Of a stretch of 55,337 nucleotides of DNA, positions 9,043-16,771 are shown piece after piece; the stretch's first letter is position 1; each line of letters starts with the position of its first letter. Made by a program: the position numbers and the translations under genes. The stretch lies in contig CAMUML010000025.1 of assembly GCA_947089855.1 (NCBI GenBank), positions 1 through 55,337 of the forward strand, given 5' to 3'. The notes beneath the pieces are model-generated. The model worked only from the letters and a program-made list of their open reading frames with translations. It had not been told where the DNA came from and did not search any database. The stretch comes from an uncultured Eubacterium sp. GTDB lineage: Bacteria; Bacillota; Clostridia; Lachnospirales; Lachnospiraceae.

Positions 9043-9150
9043 ATGGATTGCAACGGAATACCCATTTTCCCGTTTACCGTAAAAGATAGATCGTTAAGAG
9101 AGGTTTAAGGACGTTTGGCTACACCCAGGAAGCATTTCACAACAAATAGG

Positions 9151-9179
9151 TTGTTTAAGTGGTTTGGACAAACTATAAT
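9151..9179 (+). promoter_or_regulatory. Promoter upstream of the lipoprotein gene
   Basis: TTGTTT (9151-9156), 17-bp spacer, TATAAT (9174-9179). The transcript would have a leader of about 125 nt before the ATG at 9311. The leader contains an AGGAGG at 9202-9207 not followed by a well-spaced start of any recognisable gene. Confidence 0.5.
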
Positions 9180-9310
9180 ATCTGATATTTCTATAATAAC
9201 AAGGAGGTTGTGAAGCTAAAAAAAGTAATGATATTACTCGATACTGTCTGCATATTGAAATATTTTATACCACGCAAATACGATTCTTTTAGAAAGTGAG
9301 GGGAAAGATA

Positions 9311-9841
9311 ATGAAAAGGAAATTGATACTGATGTTTATGATAGCTTTCACTATGGGGATGATCGGATGCTCATCAAAACCAAAAGAGGACGGAATATCT
9401 GTGGAGAGTGATTCCACGAAGGAAACGGTTCAGAAAGAAGTAGCGGATGTAAAAACCGAAGATGTAAAAACTACAGAAACCGGAGCAAAAGCTACGGAAT
9501 CGTCAAAGCCGGAGATTACAGAAGAGGCTAGAAAAACTGCTTCGGAAGCCGAAGAAATTCCGGCCGAAGAAATCCCAGCGGGCGATCCCATGGCCGGAAT
9601 TGTTGAAAAGTATGAAGGAAACATACTTACACTCAGGACTCCGGAGGACGATATGCTCTATTATTTTTTCACGGAGAATGCCCCGATATTAGAAGGGTAT
9701 TCCACGGAGAACGCCCATGAGGCAGAAGGAGGTTCCACAATTGCCGTGGGCGGTAAAGTGGAGGTCAGTTACCGGGGGACACTTGACGATGAAGAACATC
9801 CAACCCAAGCTGTGAAAATTGTAATAATCACAGGTGAATAA
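9311..9841 (+). CDS. Putative lipoprotein with Glu/Thr-rich linker
   Basis: About 176 residues from the ATG at 9311 (ribosome site GAGGGG just upstream; a GTG at 9296 is less likely). A lipoprotein signal peptide is clear: a Lys/Arg start, a hydrophobic core and the lipobox MIGC with Cys20 as the lipidated residue. Residues 22-95 are a low-complexity Glu/Thr/Ser/Ala/Lys spacer. The C-terminal 80 residues form a compact beta-rich domain ('MAGIVEKYEGNILTLRTPED...') of unknown function, similar in feel to small OB-like secreted domains. It is expected to be anchored on the outer face of the membrane. It lies between two hairpin copies inside the accessory island. Confidence 0.65.
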   Translation: MKRKLILMFMIAFTMGMIGCSSKPKEDGISVESDSTKETVQKEVADVKTEDVKTTETGAKATESSKPEITEEARKTASEAEEIPAEEIPAGDPMAGIVEKYEGNILTLRTPEDDMLYYFFTENAPILEGYSTENAHEAEGGSTIAVGGKVEVSYRGTLDDEEHPTQAVKIVIITGE

Positions 9842-9851
9842 TTTTACAAAA

Positions 9852-9923
9852 CAGATAGGTCAGCAAATCCATTTCACGGGCTTTCTCCACCACCTCCGGC
9901 GGGAATCTGGCATTCTTTTTCAC
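9852..9923 (-). pseudogene. N-terminal remnant of a conjugative-element primase-like (DUF3991/Toprim) gene
   Basis: Read leftward from the GTG at 9923 the frame gives VKKNARFPPEVVEKAREM followed by DLLTYL, then loses similarity. The stretch 'IPPEVVEKAREMDLLTYL' is the usual start of DUF3991/Toprim primase-like proteins carried by ICEs of Firmicutes (recalled family pattern). Only about 24 codons survive. An AACGAAGG ribosome site and the 9944 hairpin lie just upstream, as expected for the intact gene. Confidence 0.5.
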
Positions 9924-9943
9924 CTTCGTTCTGATATAGAAAT

Positions 9944-9978
9944 AGCCGAGGGGCTTTCAAATTGAAAACCTCCCGGCT
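9944..9978 (-). terminator. Palindromic terminator-like hairpin, copy 2
   Basis: AGCCGAGGGGCTTTCA, two or three central bases, then TGAAAACCTCCCGGCT. It shares its left arm exactly with copy 1 at 9009-9042, together with a neighbouring TTCTGATATAGAAAT-like segment on its left. It lies immediately upstream of the primase remnant on the minus strand, where an intergenic terminator of the parent element would lie. Confidence 0.55.
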
Positions 9979-10144
9979 GTGTAAAAAATCATCTTTAAAA
10001 TGTAATATTTTGTTATCTTTTTGCAACTATTAAATTTTAAGTAAGCTCTATTGTTTCCAAATCATTTGGAAGCATAATTATCCTCATCACAAACGCATAG
10101 AATTTTGTCAAAACCGTACTGTCTACAAATAGCGATTTATTTGT

Positions 10145-10537
10145 TTATATCCACCATCCGGGAGTTAGTTCTCCGAGCGTAACAATTTTGTATGTTTCAT
10201 AATCTAACATGATTTCAATATTTTGATATTCTTTCGGCATCAGCTGTGTCATCAGTTCTCTGCAAGCTCCGCAAGGCGGCATTGCTTTCCCATCCCAATT
10301 CACAGCAACAACACGCTTAATGGAAGTTTCACCGTTCGTAATCATATTGAAAATTGCATTTCTCTCTGCACAAATACCAAGCGTGCAGGCACTGTCAATA
10401 CATACGCCGACATAAATCTTGCCTGAAACCGATTCAACTGCGGCGGCAACGCCGCCCGCTTCCATCCATTCGGAAATTTTCTGTGGTTTTAATATTGTTT
10501 TAGCAGCGTTATATAAATCAATCCAAATTTGCTCCAA
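10145..10537 (-). CDS. Cytidine deaminase-family protein
   Basis: 130 residues, the normal length of a tetrameric cytidine deaminase. The zinc site is complete: C56-A-E58-R and P88-C89-G-A-C92, with E58 as the proton shuttle. The family hydrolyses cytidine/deoxycytidine, or blasticidin-S in some members, to the uridine form. The C-terminus (LGELTPGWWI) is close to that of blasticidin/cytidine deaminase-like proteins rather than standard Cdd ('LLPxAF'), so the substrate is open. The start at 10537 follows AAGGAGG on the minus strand. It is embedded in mobile-element debris and is probably cargo. Confidence 0.82.
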   Translation of the reverse strand: MEQIWIDLYNAAKTILKPQKISEWMEAGGVAAAVESVSGKIYVGVCIDSACTLGICAERNAIFNMITNGETSIKRVVAVNWDGKAMPPCGACRELMTQLMPKEYQNIEIMLDYETYKIVTLGELTPGWWI

Positions 10538-10570
10538 CCTTTTGTCCTCCTTAATATAAGATTTGATGAT

Positions 10571-10771
10571 TTATGCCTTTGCAGGCTTGCGGGTTCCGAT
10601 ATATAAATCAATATCCTCAATGGTATGGTTTGTGCCTGTTGTGTGCAGGGCTTCATAGCAAGAGTAAATATACTCCCAAACGCTGTAACGGCTGAAAAGC
10701 TCCGCAAGCTGCTTGCCAGTCAGGTGCTTTGCCAGCTTGTATTGCTCGGTGCATTTTCGCTTCCATTCCTT
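10571..10771 (-). pseudogene. 5'-truncated DUF3791-like small protein
   Basis: Read leftward, an open frame of about 66 codons ends at the TAA of 10571-10573 and has no start codon. It contains 'LTGKQLAELFSRYSVWEYI' and 'CYEALHTTGTNHTIEDIDLYI', which resemble DUF3791 proteins, small partners of DUF3990 ADP-ribosyltransferase-like proteins (family pattern recalled, not searched). Two stop codons lie in frame just upstream, exactly where similarity to a Cys-rich KTR protein begins in another frame, so this is a recombination junction. Confidence 0.5.
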
Positions 10772-10835
10772 TCATCACTGTTACCTGTAAATCCTTTGCG
10801 TTAATCAAACTTTCCTGCTTGCACTTTGGGCAGTC
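10770..10835 (-). pseudogene. Fragment of a Cys-rich KTR-domain gene
   Basis: Read leftward the frame gives DCPKCKQESLINAKDLQV then TVMK, matching the second half of Cys-rich KTR proteins (CPKCxQETLINV...). These are small zinc-ribbon-like proteins common on ICEs. The upstream part (the first Cys pair) is destroyed by a stop and a frame change near 10836-10850. The expected C-terminal tail of such proteins, AKTQSR, is found 3.2 kb to the left on the same strand, at the end of the HEAT gene. Confidence 0.5.
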
Positions 10836-11062
10836 TCCAAACTATTTCGATTTTTGTTTTTTCAAAATTATCCTGCATATTTAGGCTCTATTAGAAAGTA
10901 CGGTGATATTAGGCGGCAAAATATCCCAATTTTTTTACCAATGGTGTACCGCACCCTAAATGCCTTGTGCTTTTGCTTGATTGCAGTTGATGTCTGTGAT
11001 ATGCTGTAATAGAATGTAACTGTTCAATGGAAGAGATACCCAAAACGAATAGGAGGAAATTT

Positions 11063-11809
11063 ATGCAGTTAAAAGATAAGATTGCAGTTGTAACTGGCGG
11101 CAGCCGGGGAATCGGCTATGCGGTAGTGGAAAGTTTTTTGGCAGAGGGTGCTTCGGTCATACTGTGTGCCAGCAGGCAGGAAACGGCCGACAAGGCAGTG
11201 GCAAAGTTGAAGGAAGACCATCCAGATGCGGCGGTTGAGGGCATGTGGCCAGACTTGTCCAGTTATACACAGGTAAAGGAAGCGTTTGACTGGGTAGCGG
11301 AAAAATACGGCGGCATTGATATTTTGGTCAATAATGCAGGTGTTTCAGAAAGCACGCCATTTTCCGAATATACGGAAGAAATTATGGACAAGCTGATCGA
11401 TTTGAATATTAAAGGCGTATATAACTGTGCAAGGGCCGTTATTGAGCATATGGAGGCACAGGGGAGCGGCGTTATCTTAAATACGTCATCGATGGTAAGT
11501 ATTTATGGGCAGCCTTCTGGTGTAGCCTATCCGACTTCCAAATTTGCAGTCAATGGGTTGACGCTTTCTCTGGCACGTGAATTGGGGCCGAAGGGCATCC
11601 GTGTCAACGCCGTTGCGCCAGGCATTACCAATACGGATATGATGCAGGCCGTGCCGAAAAAAGTGATTGAGCCGATGATTGCACAGATCCCATTGCGCCG
11701 CATGGGCGAGCCGGAGGACATTGCAAATGCGTTTGTATTTCTGGCGTCGGACAAGGCATCGTATATTACAGGCGTCGTACTCAGCGTAGACGGGCTTGCA
11801 AGGTGCTAG
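11063..11809 (+). CDS. Short-chain dehydrogenase/reductase (FabG-like)
   Basis: 248 residues from the ATG at 11063, which has AGGAGG at 11051-11056; an in-frame ATG at 11027 would lack a ribosome site. Classical SDR motifs are all present: TGGSRGIG (11-18) for NAD(P) binding, NNAG (90-93), catalytic S142 or S143, Y156 and K160 (YPTSK), and the C-terminal 'YITGVVLSVDGL'. It reduces or oxidises a carbonyl or hydroxyl; 3-oxoacyl-ACP reductase, sugar or steroid dehydrogenase activity are all possible. It stands alone. Its TAG stop abuts the stop codon of the convergent phosphoesterase with no spacer. Confidence 0.88.
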   Translation: MQLKDKIAVVTGGSRGIGYAVVESFLAEGASVILCASRQETADKAVAKLKEDHPDAAVEGMWPDLSSYTQVKEAFDWVAEKYGGIDILVNNAGVSESTPFSEYTEEIMDKLIDLNIKGVYNCARAVIEHMEAQGSGVILNTSSMVSIYGQPSGVAYPTSKFAVNGLTLSLARELGPKGIRVNAVAPGITNTDMMQAVPKKVIEPMIAQIPLRRMGEPEDIANAFVFLASDKASYITGVVLSVDGLARC

Positions 11810-12478
11810 TTACAAGCCCATTTTGGCCAGTATGCCGTCTGCGCTGACGCCTGGATGCGTTAGGTAAAGGCGGCAGATCCGCTCGGCCAGTTCAGCATCG
11901 ATCCGGCAGCTTTTGGCAATGGTACAGACAGGCTTGCCCTTATCCGTTTCTTTCATAACGCAAAGGACGATTTTTTTCATTTCTGCCTGTGTCAGCATTT
12001 GGCTGTCCACAGGTTTTTCCTCTGCGGCAAGGTTAATGCGGCGGATTTGAAAGCTGGCGTGCTGGCCGACGGCAACCACGGCCATTGTAACGGGCAGTGA
12101 AAACCGCCTTGCCCCACAGCTTCCGGGGTTTAGCCATGTCTGGCCATTTTTTTCAAAGCACTCATATTTATGGGAATGCCCATAGAGGATGATATGATGG
12201 CTAGTGATGGCTTCTTTTTTTATCTGTTTGCGGTTGTGGATAAGGAACAGCCGTACTCCGTATAATTCAATAGAAAGTGTTTTGGGGAGGTTTGCTGCCC
12301 ATTCCTTGTCTGTATTGCCCCGCACCGCATATAACGGCGCAATGTCCTTTAGTTGGCTGATGTGGCTTGGGTTATTGATGTCGCCGCAGTGCAGGATGGC
12401 ATTGCAGGAGGAAAGGATGTCTAAGGCGCTGCTGCGCAGGAGGCCGTGGGTATCTGAAATTACGCCGATCTGATACAT
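11810..12478 (-). CDS. YfcE/MJ0936-family metallophosphoesterase with C-terminal helical extension
   Basis: 222 residues from the ATG at 12478 (AAAGGAAA upstream). Metal-binding motifs of calcineurin-like phosphodiesterases are in order: SDTHG (8-12), HCGDI, GNTD, and GHSH with the closing 'NPGSCGARR'. It is a small YfcE-type phosphodiesterase, normally 155-165 residues. The last 60 residues are extra and helical (from LTQAEMKKIV), resembling a small winged-helix or HTH module. It is the third gene of a leftward etfB-etfA operon, 91 bp after etfA. Convergent with the SDR gene; the two stop codons touch. Confidence 0.85.
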   Translation of the reverse strand: MYQIGVISDTHGLLRSSALDILSSCNAILHCGDINNPSHISQLKDIAPLYAVRGNTDKEWAANLPKTLSIELYGVRLFLIHNRKQIKKEAITSHHIILYGHSHKYECFEKNGQTWLNPGSCGARRFSLPVTMAVVAVGQHASFQIRRINLAAEEKPVDSQMLTQAEMKKIVLCVMKETDKGKPVCTIAKSCRIDAELAERICRLYLTHPGVSADGILAKMGL

Positions 12479-12569
12479 AATCTTGTGTTTCCTTTCAGAA
12501 TCATGCCACAGGGCACAAAGTGCCCTAATTACATACGTTTTCATTTTCAAACAGGTTGGCCGCAAGGCC

Positions 12570-13583
12570 CTACGTTTTCAAATGGTAGGCTTCTAACGTT
12601 TCAGCCAAGGCTGGAAGTATCGTTTCCAAATGCCCTACAATTCCTAGGTCGGCATAGGCAAAGATAGGGGCATTGGGGTTTTTATTGATGGCAATGACCA
12701 ATTTTGCATCCTCCATCCCTGTTATATGCTGGATTGCACCGGATATGCCGCATGCAAGGTACAAATCTGGCTTTACGTTTTTGCCGCTCTGCCCGACCTG
12801 GCAGGCAGCGTCCATCCAACCGGCATCTACGCAGGCCCGTGAACAGGCTACGCCGCCGCCCAGCAGCTGTGCGAGCCGCTGTAAGATACGCATACCCTCC
12901 TTGCTGCCGACCCCACGTCCGCCAGCGACTAAAACAGGTTGTTTTGTAATGTCTGTTGCCCCTTTTTCCTGTTTTTTCTCTTCTGAGACTAGCCGGATTT
13001 GGTTGCCTGTGCTGGAAATATCGATTGGGAATGGGTGCACGGTGCCATTTTTGGATACCTTAGGTTTCCATTTGTGCCTGCATTCGATGCGGGCGCCTGG
13101 GCTAACAGATATGACCGGGAGCTTTTTGGGTGCAAATGCAAACGTATCCATTTTTAACCCAAGCCGGTCTGGCCGCGAAACAAAAAGCAGGCCGGACTGC
13201 TGGTCAACAGACAGCGACGTACAGCCAGGCAGCAAGCTGGTATGCAGCCTTGCCGCTGTCCGTGCTGCCAGTTCTAAGCTAGCCATATCAGAACCAAACA
13301 GGACGGCACAAGGGTTCCTATCCATAATGGCACTGCATATGGCTGTTGTATAACATGCTGCATTGTACGCTGCAAGCGCTGGGCTGTCCGCATAAACAGC
13401 TTCGTCCGCACCGGCATTAAGAAGCAGGTAGGCATGCTTTGCGGCCTGCCTTCCCAAAAGAAGTGCAGCCAAGTGCCAGGAGTTTTCTTCGGCTAATGCT
13501 TTTGTTTTCTGAATCAATTCCAGGCCGGCTTTTTCCGGCTTGCCATCGGCTTGGACTACAATAATTAAAATTGACTGGCCCAT
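12570..13583 (-). CDS. etfA: Electron transfer flavoprotein, alpha subunit
   Basis: 337 residues. The C-terminal FAD domain carries the EtfA signature at 264-290 (GQSGKNV, then KPDLYLACGISGAIQH, then TGM) and ends with 'APIFAYADLGIVGH', as in true EtfA. The residue after GQ is Ser instead of the common Thr. It would form a heterodimer with the EtfB encoded immediately upstream and shuttle electrons between dehydrogenases and ferredoxin or the menaquinone side. No acyl-CoA dehydrogenase or oxidoreductase partner is encoded nearby. A three-Cys stretch (C248, C251, C261) is present. Confidence 0.9.
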   Translation of the reverse strand: MGQSILIIVVQADGKPEKAGLELIQKTKALAEENSWHLAALLLGRQAAKHAYLLLNAGADEAVYADSPALAAYNAACYTTAICSAIMDRNPCAVLFGSDMASLELAARTAARLHTSLLPGCTSLSVDQQSGLLFVSRPDRLGLKMDTFAFAPKKLPVISVSPGARIECRHKWKPKVSKNGTVHPFPIDISSTGNQIRLVSEEKKQEKGATDITKQPVLVAGGRGVGSKEGMRILQRLAQLLGGGVACSRACVDAGWMDAACQVGQSGKNVKPDLYLACGISGAIQHITGMEDAKLVIAINKNPNAPIFAYADLGIVGHLETILPALAETLEAYHLKT

Positions 13584-13626
13584 TATTTTTTACCATCCAT
13601 TCGTTCTTTTTTAAACAATGAAATTT

Positions 13627-14346
13627 TCAAATACGCCCTAGCACACCATGCCGTACCAGCAGGTCCATAACCGCCGGAACTACTTCCTCCACAGGAGCTT
13701 CCATCATACGGCCAAGCCTGCGGGATGCTTTTGGCTGATCTGCCTTAGAAGAAACCATCTGCACAGAAATATCCGGTTCCCCTCCCACGGAAAGCACAGG
13801 GATGTCCATTGCATATGCCTTCGAAATTCCATCAACAGTACGGTAAATCCGCTTTTTTGGATCCGGCAATGCCAGGATCAGGCATGGCGGCGTAAGTTCC
13901 AGCGTCCGCAGCATGCTGCCGTCAGTCTGCCTGGCCAAAAAAACGCCGTTTTCCCCAAGCGTTAGTTCTTCGATATTCCAGGCTGCCGCAAGCCCAAGCT
14001 GTTCAGCAATAAGGAAGCTGGCAGGGATGGCATCTGCATCGGCCGCATGGCAGCCTGCAATAATAGCGTCCCATTCCATTTCCCGAAGCGCTGCGGTTAG
14101 AAAGCCTGCATACCTGGCCACATCAAGATAGCCTGCATTTTCCAGGCTGTTTGGAGGCTGCACAAGCACAGCTTCGTCACAGCCCATCGCGGCCGCTTCA
14201 CGTAAAAGCGGTTCTGCATGGCTGCTTTCCAGGCAGACGGCAGTTACTTTTATATTTCCTTGTGATTTTAAACGGAGTGCAGCTTCTACAGCAGCCCGGC
14301 CTTGCATGTCTCCATCGGCATCTTTGATTATTGCAGCCAACGTCAT
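13627..14346 (-). CDS. etfB: Electron transfer flavoprotein, beta subunit
   Basis: 239 residues, slightly short for EtfB (about 255-265). The domain plan is right: an N-terminal Rossmann-like part ('VTAVCLESSHAEPLLREAAAMGCDEAVLV'-type stretch near 35-62), 'WDAIIAGCHAADADAIP' at the nucleotide-binding site, and 'PCLILALPDPKKRIYRTV'. The usual DGDTAQVGP signature is replaced by ADADAIPAS, so AMP/FAD binding may differ from bifurcating Etfs. The start has AGGAGGGG upstream on the minus strand. It is first gene of the operon with etfA (43 bp gap). Confidence 0.82.
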   Translation of the reverse strand: MTLAAIIKDADGDMQGRAAVEAALRLKSQGNIKVTAVCLESSHAEPLLREAAAMGCDEAVLVQPPNSLENAGYLDVARYAGFLTAALREMEWDAIIAGCHAADADAIPASFLIAEQLGLAAAWNIEELTLGENGVFLARQTDGSMLRTLELTPPCLILALPDPKKRIYRTVDGISKAYAMDIPVLSVGGEPDISVQMVSSKADQPKASRRLGRMMEAPVEEVVPAVMDLLVRHGVLGRI

Positions 14347-14754
14347 ATTTGACCCCTCCTATATTTAATTGTACCCAACCCATCTGCCCGTTCTGCTTAT
14401 TTGCATACCGTCCCTTACAGCTGGATTGGTATTTCTATTTGCACAATGTAATCTTCCATCTGGTGGTAATTATAATACCGGTAGCCGCTTTCGGGGTTGA
14501 TGGCGGTACGGTTTATGATACCAGAAACAGGAGGCGTATGCAAGCGGAAAGGAGAAATCATTTAACTTTTCCTAAGCATCCTGCGCCCAGGCAATGGTAC
14601 CGGGCGGACGCTGCACCAAGTCCGCCCTGGCTGCGCCAGAAGCTAATAGGCGCCGCTTGGCTCCGCCCCTGTTTTCCTAGCAGGGTACTAAGGGCAGCCC
14701 CAGCAATGGCAATTACGGTATTCGGACGATGACAAATAAAGACTGTTAATTTCT
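14347..14754. other. Intergenic region between etfB and the GH127 gene
   Basis: No convincing gene. It holds the etfB ribosome site and, at 14602-14627, a perfect 8-bp hairpin (GGGCGGAC/GTCCGCCC, 10-nt loop) with no following T-run. The sequence from about 14580 to 14700 is GC-rich and folded, and nothing in it is recognised as a known RNA. Confidence 0.4.
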
Positions 14755-14782
14755 ATGGTTTTTATGGTAAAATAGAAACCAT
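14755..14782 (+). promoter_or_regulatory. Candidate operator over the -10 box of the GH127 gene
   Basis: ATGGTTTTTA (14755-14764) and TAGAAACCAT (14773-14782) form an inverted repeat with one mismatch around TAAAAT (14768-14773), the probable -10 element. A repressor bound here would block the promoter. The regulator is not encoded in the window as far as can be told. Confidence 0.5.
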
Positions 14783-14809
14783 AAAAAATACTGTAGGGGG
14801 ACCGCTTAT

Positions 14810-16771
14810 ATGGAAAAAATTATGGGGGTTACAAGGGAAATACAGGTCAAACAGGTCAATATCCAGGATCCATTCTGGTCGGCTATGCAGAACCGTATGA
14901 TCGATGTGGTGCTGCCATTTCAGGAAAAGGTATTAAACGACGAGGTGGAAGGCGTGGAAAAAAGCCATGCGATTGAAAATTTCCGGATAGCAGCAGGGAT
15001 GGGTGAAGGCGAATTTTATGGGATGGTATTCCAGGACAGCGACGTGGCCAAATGGCTGGAAGCTGTTGCATACGCGTTGTCCATAAAGCCAGACCCGCAA
15101 CTGGAGCAGCGTGCGGATGCGGTTATCCAGATTATTGCAAAGGCCCAGCAGCCGGATGGATACCTGGATACTTATTTTATAATTAAGGAGCCGCAGCGCC
15201 GCTGGCAAAACCTTCAGGAATGCCATGAACTTTATTGTGCTGGGCATATGATGGAAGCAGCAGCCGCATACTTCCAGGCGACCGGAAAGGACCAGCTGCT
15301 GCGTGTTACGGAACGGCTGGCTGCGCATATCATTGGCCGGTTTGGCCCGCGCGATGAAGGCAAAGAGCCTGGGGTTCCAGGGCATCAGGAAGTAGAGATC
15401 GGCCTGCTGAAGCTGTACCGTGTGACTGGAAAACAAAAGTATAAGGATATGGCACGGTTTTTCCTGGAGGAGCGCGGCAAAAACCCGGATTATTTTTATG
15501 AAGAAAAACGAAGGCGCGGCTGGCAGCATTGGGGGCAGTATAGCCTGGAACCGCCCGATAACCAGTATAACCAGGCCCATGCCACAATATATGAACAAAA
15601 AGAAGCTGTCGGCCATGCTGTGCGGGCCGTTTATATGTATACAGCAATGGCAGACTTGGCAGCACTTGACGGGGACCGCCGGCTGTATCAGGCGTGCCAG
15701 GTACTTTGGGATAATATTGTAAATAAACGCATGTATGTAACCGGAGGGATCGGCTCTACGGCAGAAGGGGAAGCGTTTACCATAGACTACGACCTGCCCA
15801 ACGATATGGCATATGCGGAGACTTGCGCATCCATTGCAATGGTATTTTTTGCAAAAAGGATGCTGGAAAATAATGCGGACGGCAGCTATGCTGATATTAT
15901 GGAACGGGAGCTGTATAATGGGGCGGCCAGCGGCATACAGCTGGACGGCAAACGGTATTTCTATGTGAACCCGCTGGAAGTACAGCCTGGCGTATCCGGT
16001 AAACTGTTTGGCTACCAGCATGCTTTGGCGCAGCGCCCAGGCTGGTATGCCTGCGCCTGCTGCCCGACCAACCTGGCACGGCTGGTTGCTTCGCTTGGCG
16101 CATACTGCTGGACAGAACGCGGGGATACCGTATATTCCCATTTATTTATTGGCCAGACAGCTGATTTGGAACATGCGCAGATTACCATAGAAAGCAGCTA
16201 TCCATGGGAAGGGAAGGTGTGCTACCGGATAAAGCCAAAAAGCAGGCAGGCGTTTACACTGGCCATCCATTTGCCGGGGTACCTGGACCTGGAAGATGGC
16301 ACAACCAAGGTAACGGTAAACGGGGAGGCTGCCAACATCCAGGAATTAACCAAAGACGGATACTTGTACCTAGGACGCAGCTGGGAAGAAGGGGATACTG
16401 TTGCCGTTTCCTTTGCGCTTCCGGTACGGAAATTATATGCCAGCCAGCAGGTCAGGGATAATGCTGGCTGCGTAGCCCTTATGCGTGGGCCAGTCGTGTA
16501 CTGTTTTGAAAGTGCGGATAACGGCAGCTGCCTGCAGAGCCTGCGTATTCCAGCCAAGATGGAAGCAGATGCTTTTCTGTGCCAGGAAGGCATACTAAAA
16601 GGCAATGTCCTGCTGCGGGTCAAAGGATACCGGATGAAAGGCGCAGACGGGCTTTATACACAGGTACGCCCAGTAAAAGAACCAGCAGAACTTACCGCAG
16701 TGCCTTATTATGCCTGGGCAAACCGCGGGGAGGGCCAGATGCGTGTCTGGCTGTTGGAAGAAGGGGTGTAG
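14810..16771 (+). CDS. GH127 family glycoside hydrolase (beta-L-arabinofuranosidase)
   Basis: 653 residues, the full family length (DUF1680/GH127). The zinc-thiolate active site is intact and in the expected places: E337-T-C339 and C415-A-C417-C418-P, matching Glu338, Cys340, Cys417 and Cys418 of the characterised Bifidobacterium HypBA1. C417 (or its neighbour) is the nucleophile and E337 the metal ligand. There is no signal peptide, so it is cytoplasmic and releases L-arabinose from short imported oligosaccharides (from plant cell walls). The ATG at 14810 follows GGGGG; an ATG at 14822 is also possible. No sugar transporter is adjacent, which is unusual for this family. Confidence 0.93.
   Translation: MEKIMGVTREIQVKQVNIQDPFWSAMQNRMIDVVLPFQEKVLNDEVEGVEKSHAIENFRIAAGMGEGEFYGMVFQDSDVAKWLEAVAYALSIKPDPQLEQRADAVIQIIAKAQQPDGYLDTYFIIKEPQRRWQNLQECHELYCAGHMMEAAAAYFQATGKDQLLRVTERLAAHIIGRFGPRDEGKEPGVPGHQEVEIGLLKLYRVTGKQKYKDMARFFLEERGKNPDYFYEEKRRRGWQHWGQYSLEPPDNQYNQAHATIYEQKEAVGHAVRAVYMYTAMADLAALDGDRRLYQACQVLWDNIVNKRMYVTGGIGSTAEGEAFTIDYDLPNDMAYAETCASIAMVFFAKRMLENNADGSYADIMERELYNGAASGIQLDGKRYFYVNPLEVQPGVSGKLFGYQHALAQRPGWYACACCPTNLARLVASLGAYCWTERGDTVYSHLFIGQTADLEHAQITIESSYPWEGKVCYRIKPKSRQAFTLAIHLPGYLDLEDGTTKVTVNGEAANIQELTKDGYLYLGRSWEEGDTVAVSFALPVRKLYASQQVRDNAGCVALMRGPVVYCFESADNGSCLQSLRIPAKMEADAFLCQEGILKGNVLLRVKGYRMKGADGLYTQVRPVKEPAELTAVPYYAWANRGEGQMRVWLLEEGV

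Noticed and set aside
8844-9065. Leftward 73-codon frame overlapping the end of padR and hairpin copy 1
   Set aside because: It reads antisense through padR and through the hairpin; only a weak ribosome site occurs near 8975, and no family is recognised. Left out as a gene.
9228-9299. Possible 23-residue leader peptide before the lipoprotein gene
   Set aside because: The AGGAGG at 9202-9207 is about 20 nt away, too far, and there is no protein-like pattern.
14933-16141. Leftward 402-codon frame antisense to the GH127 gene
   Set aside because: Long but only a shadow of a clear GH127 gene with intact active site; composition is not protein-like.
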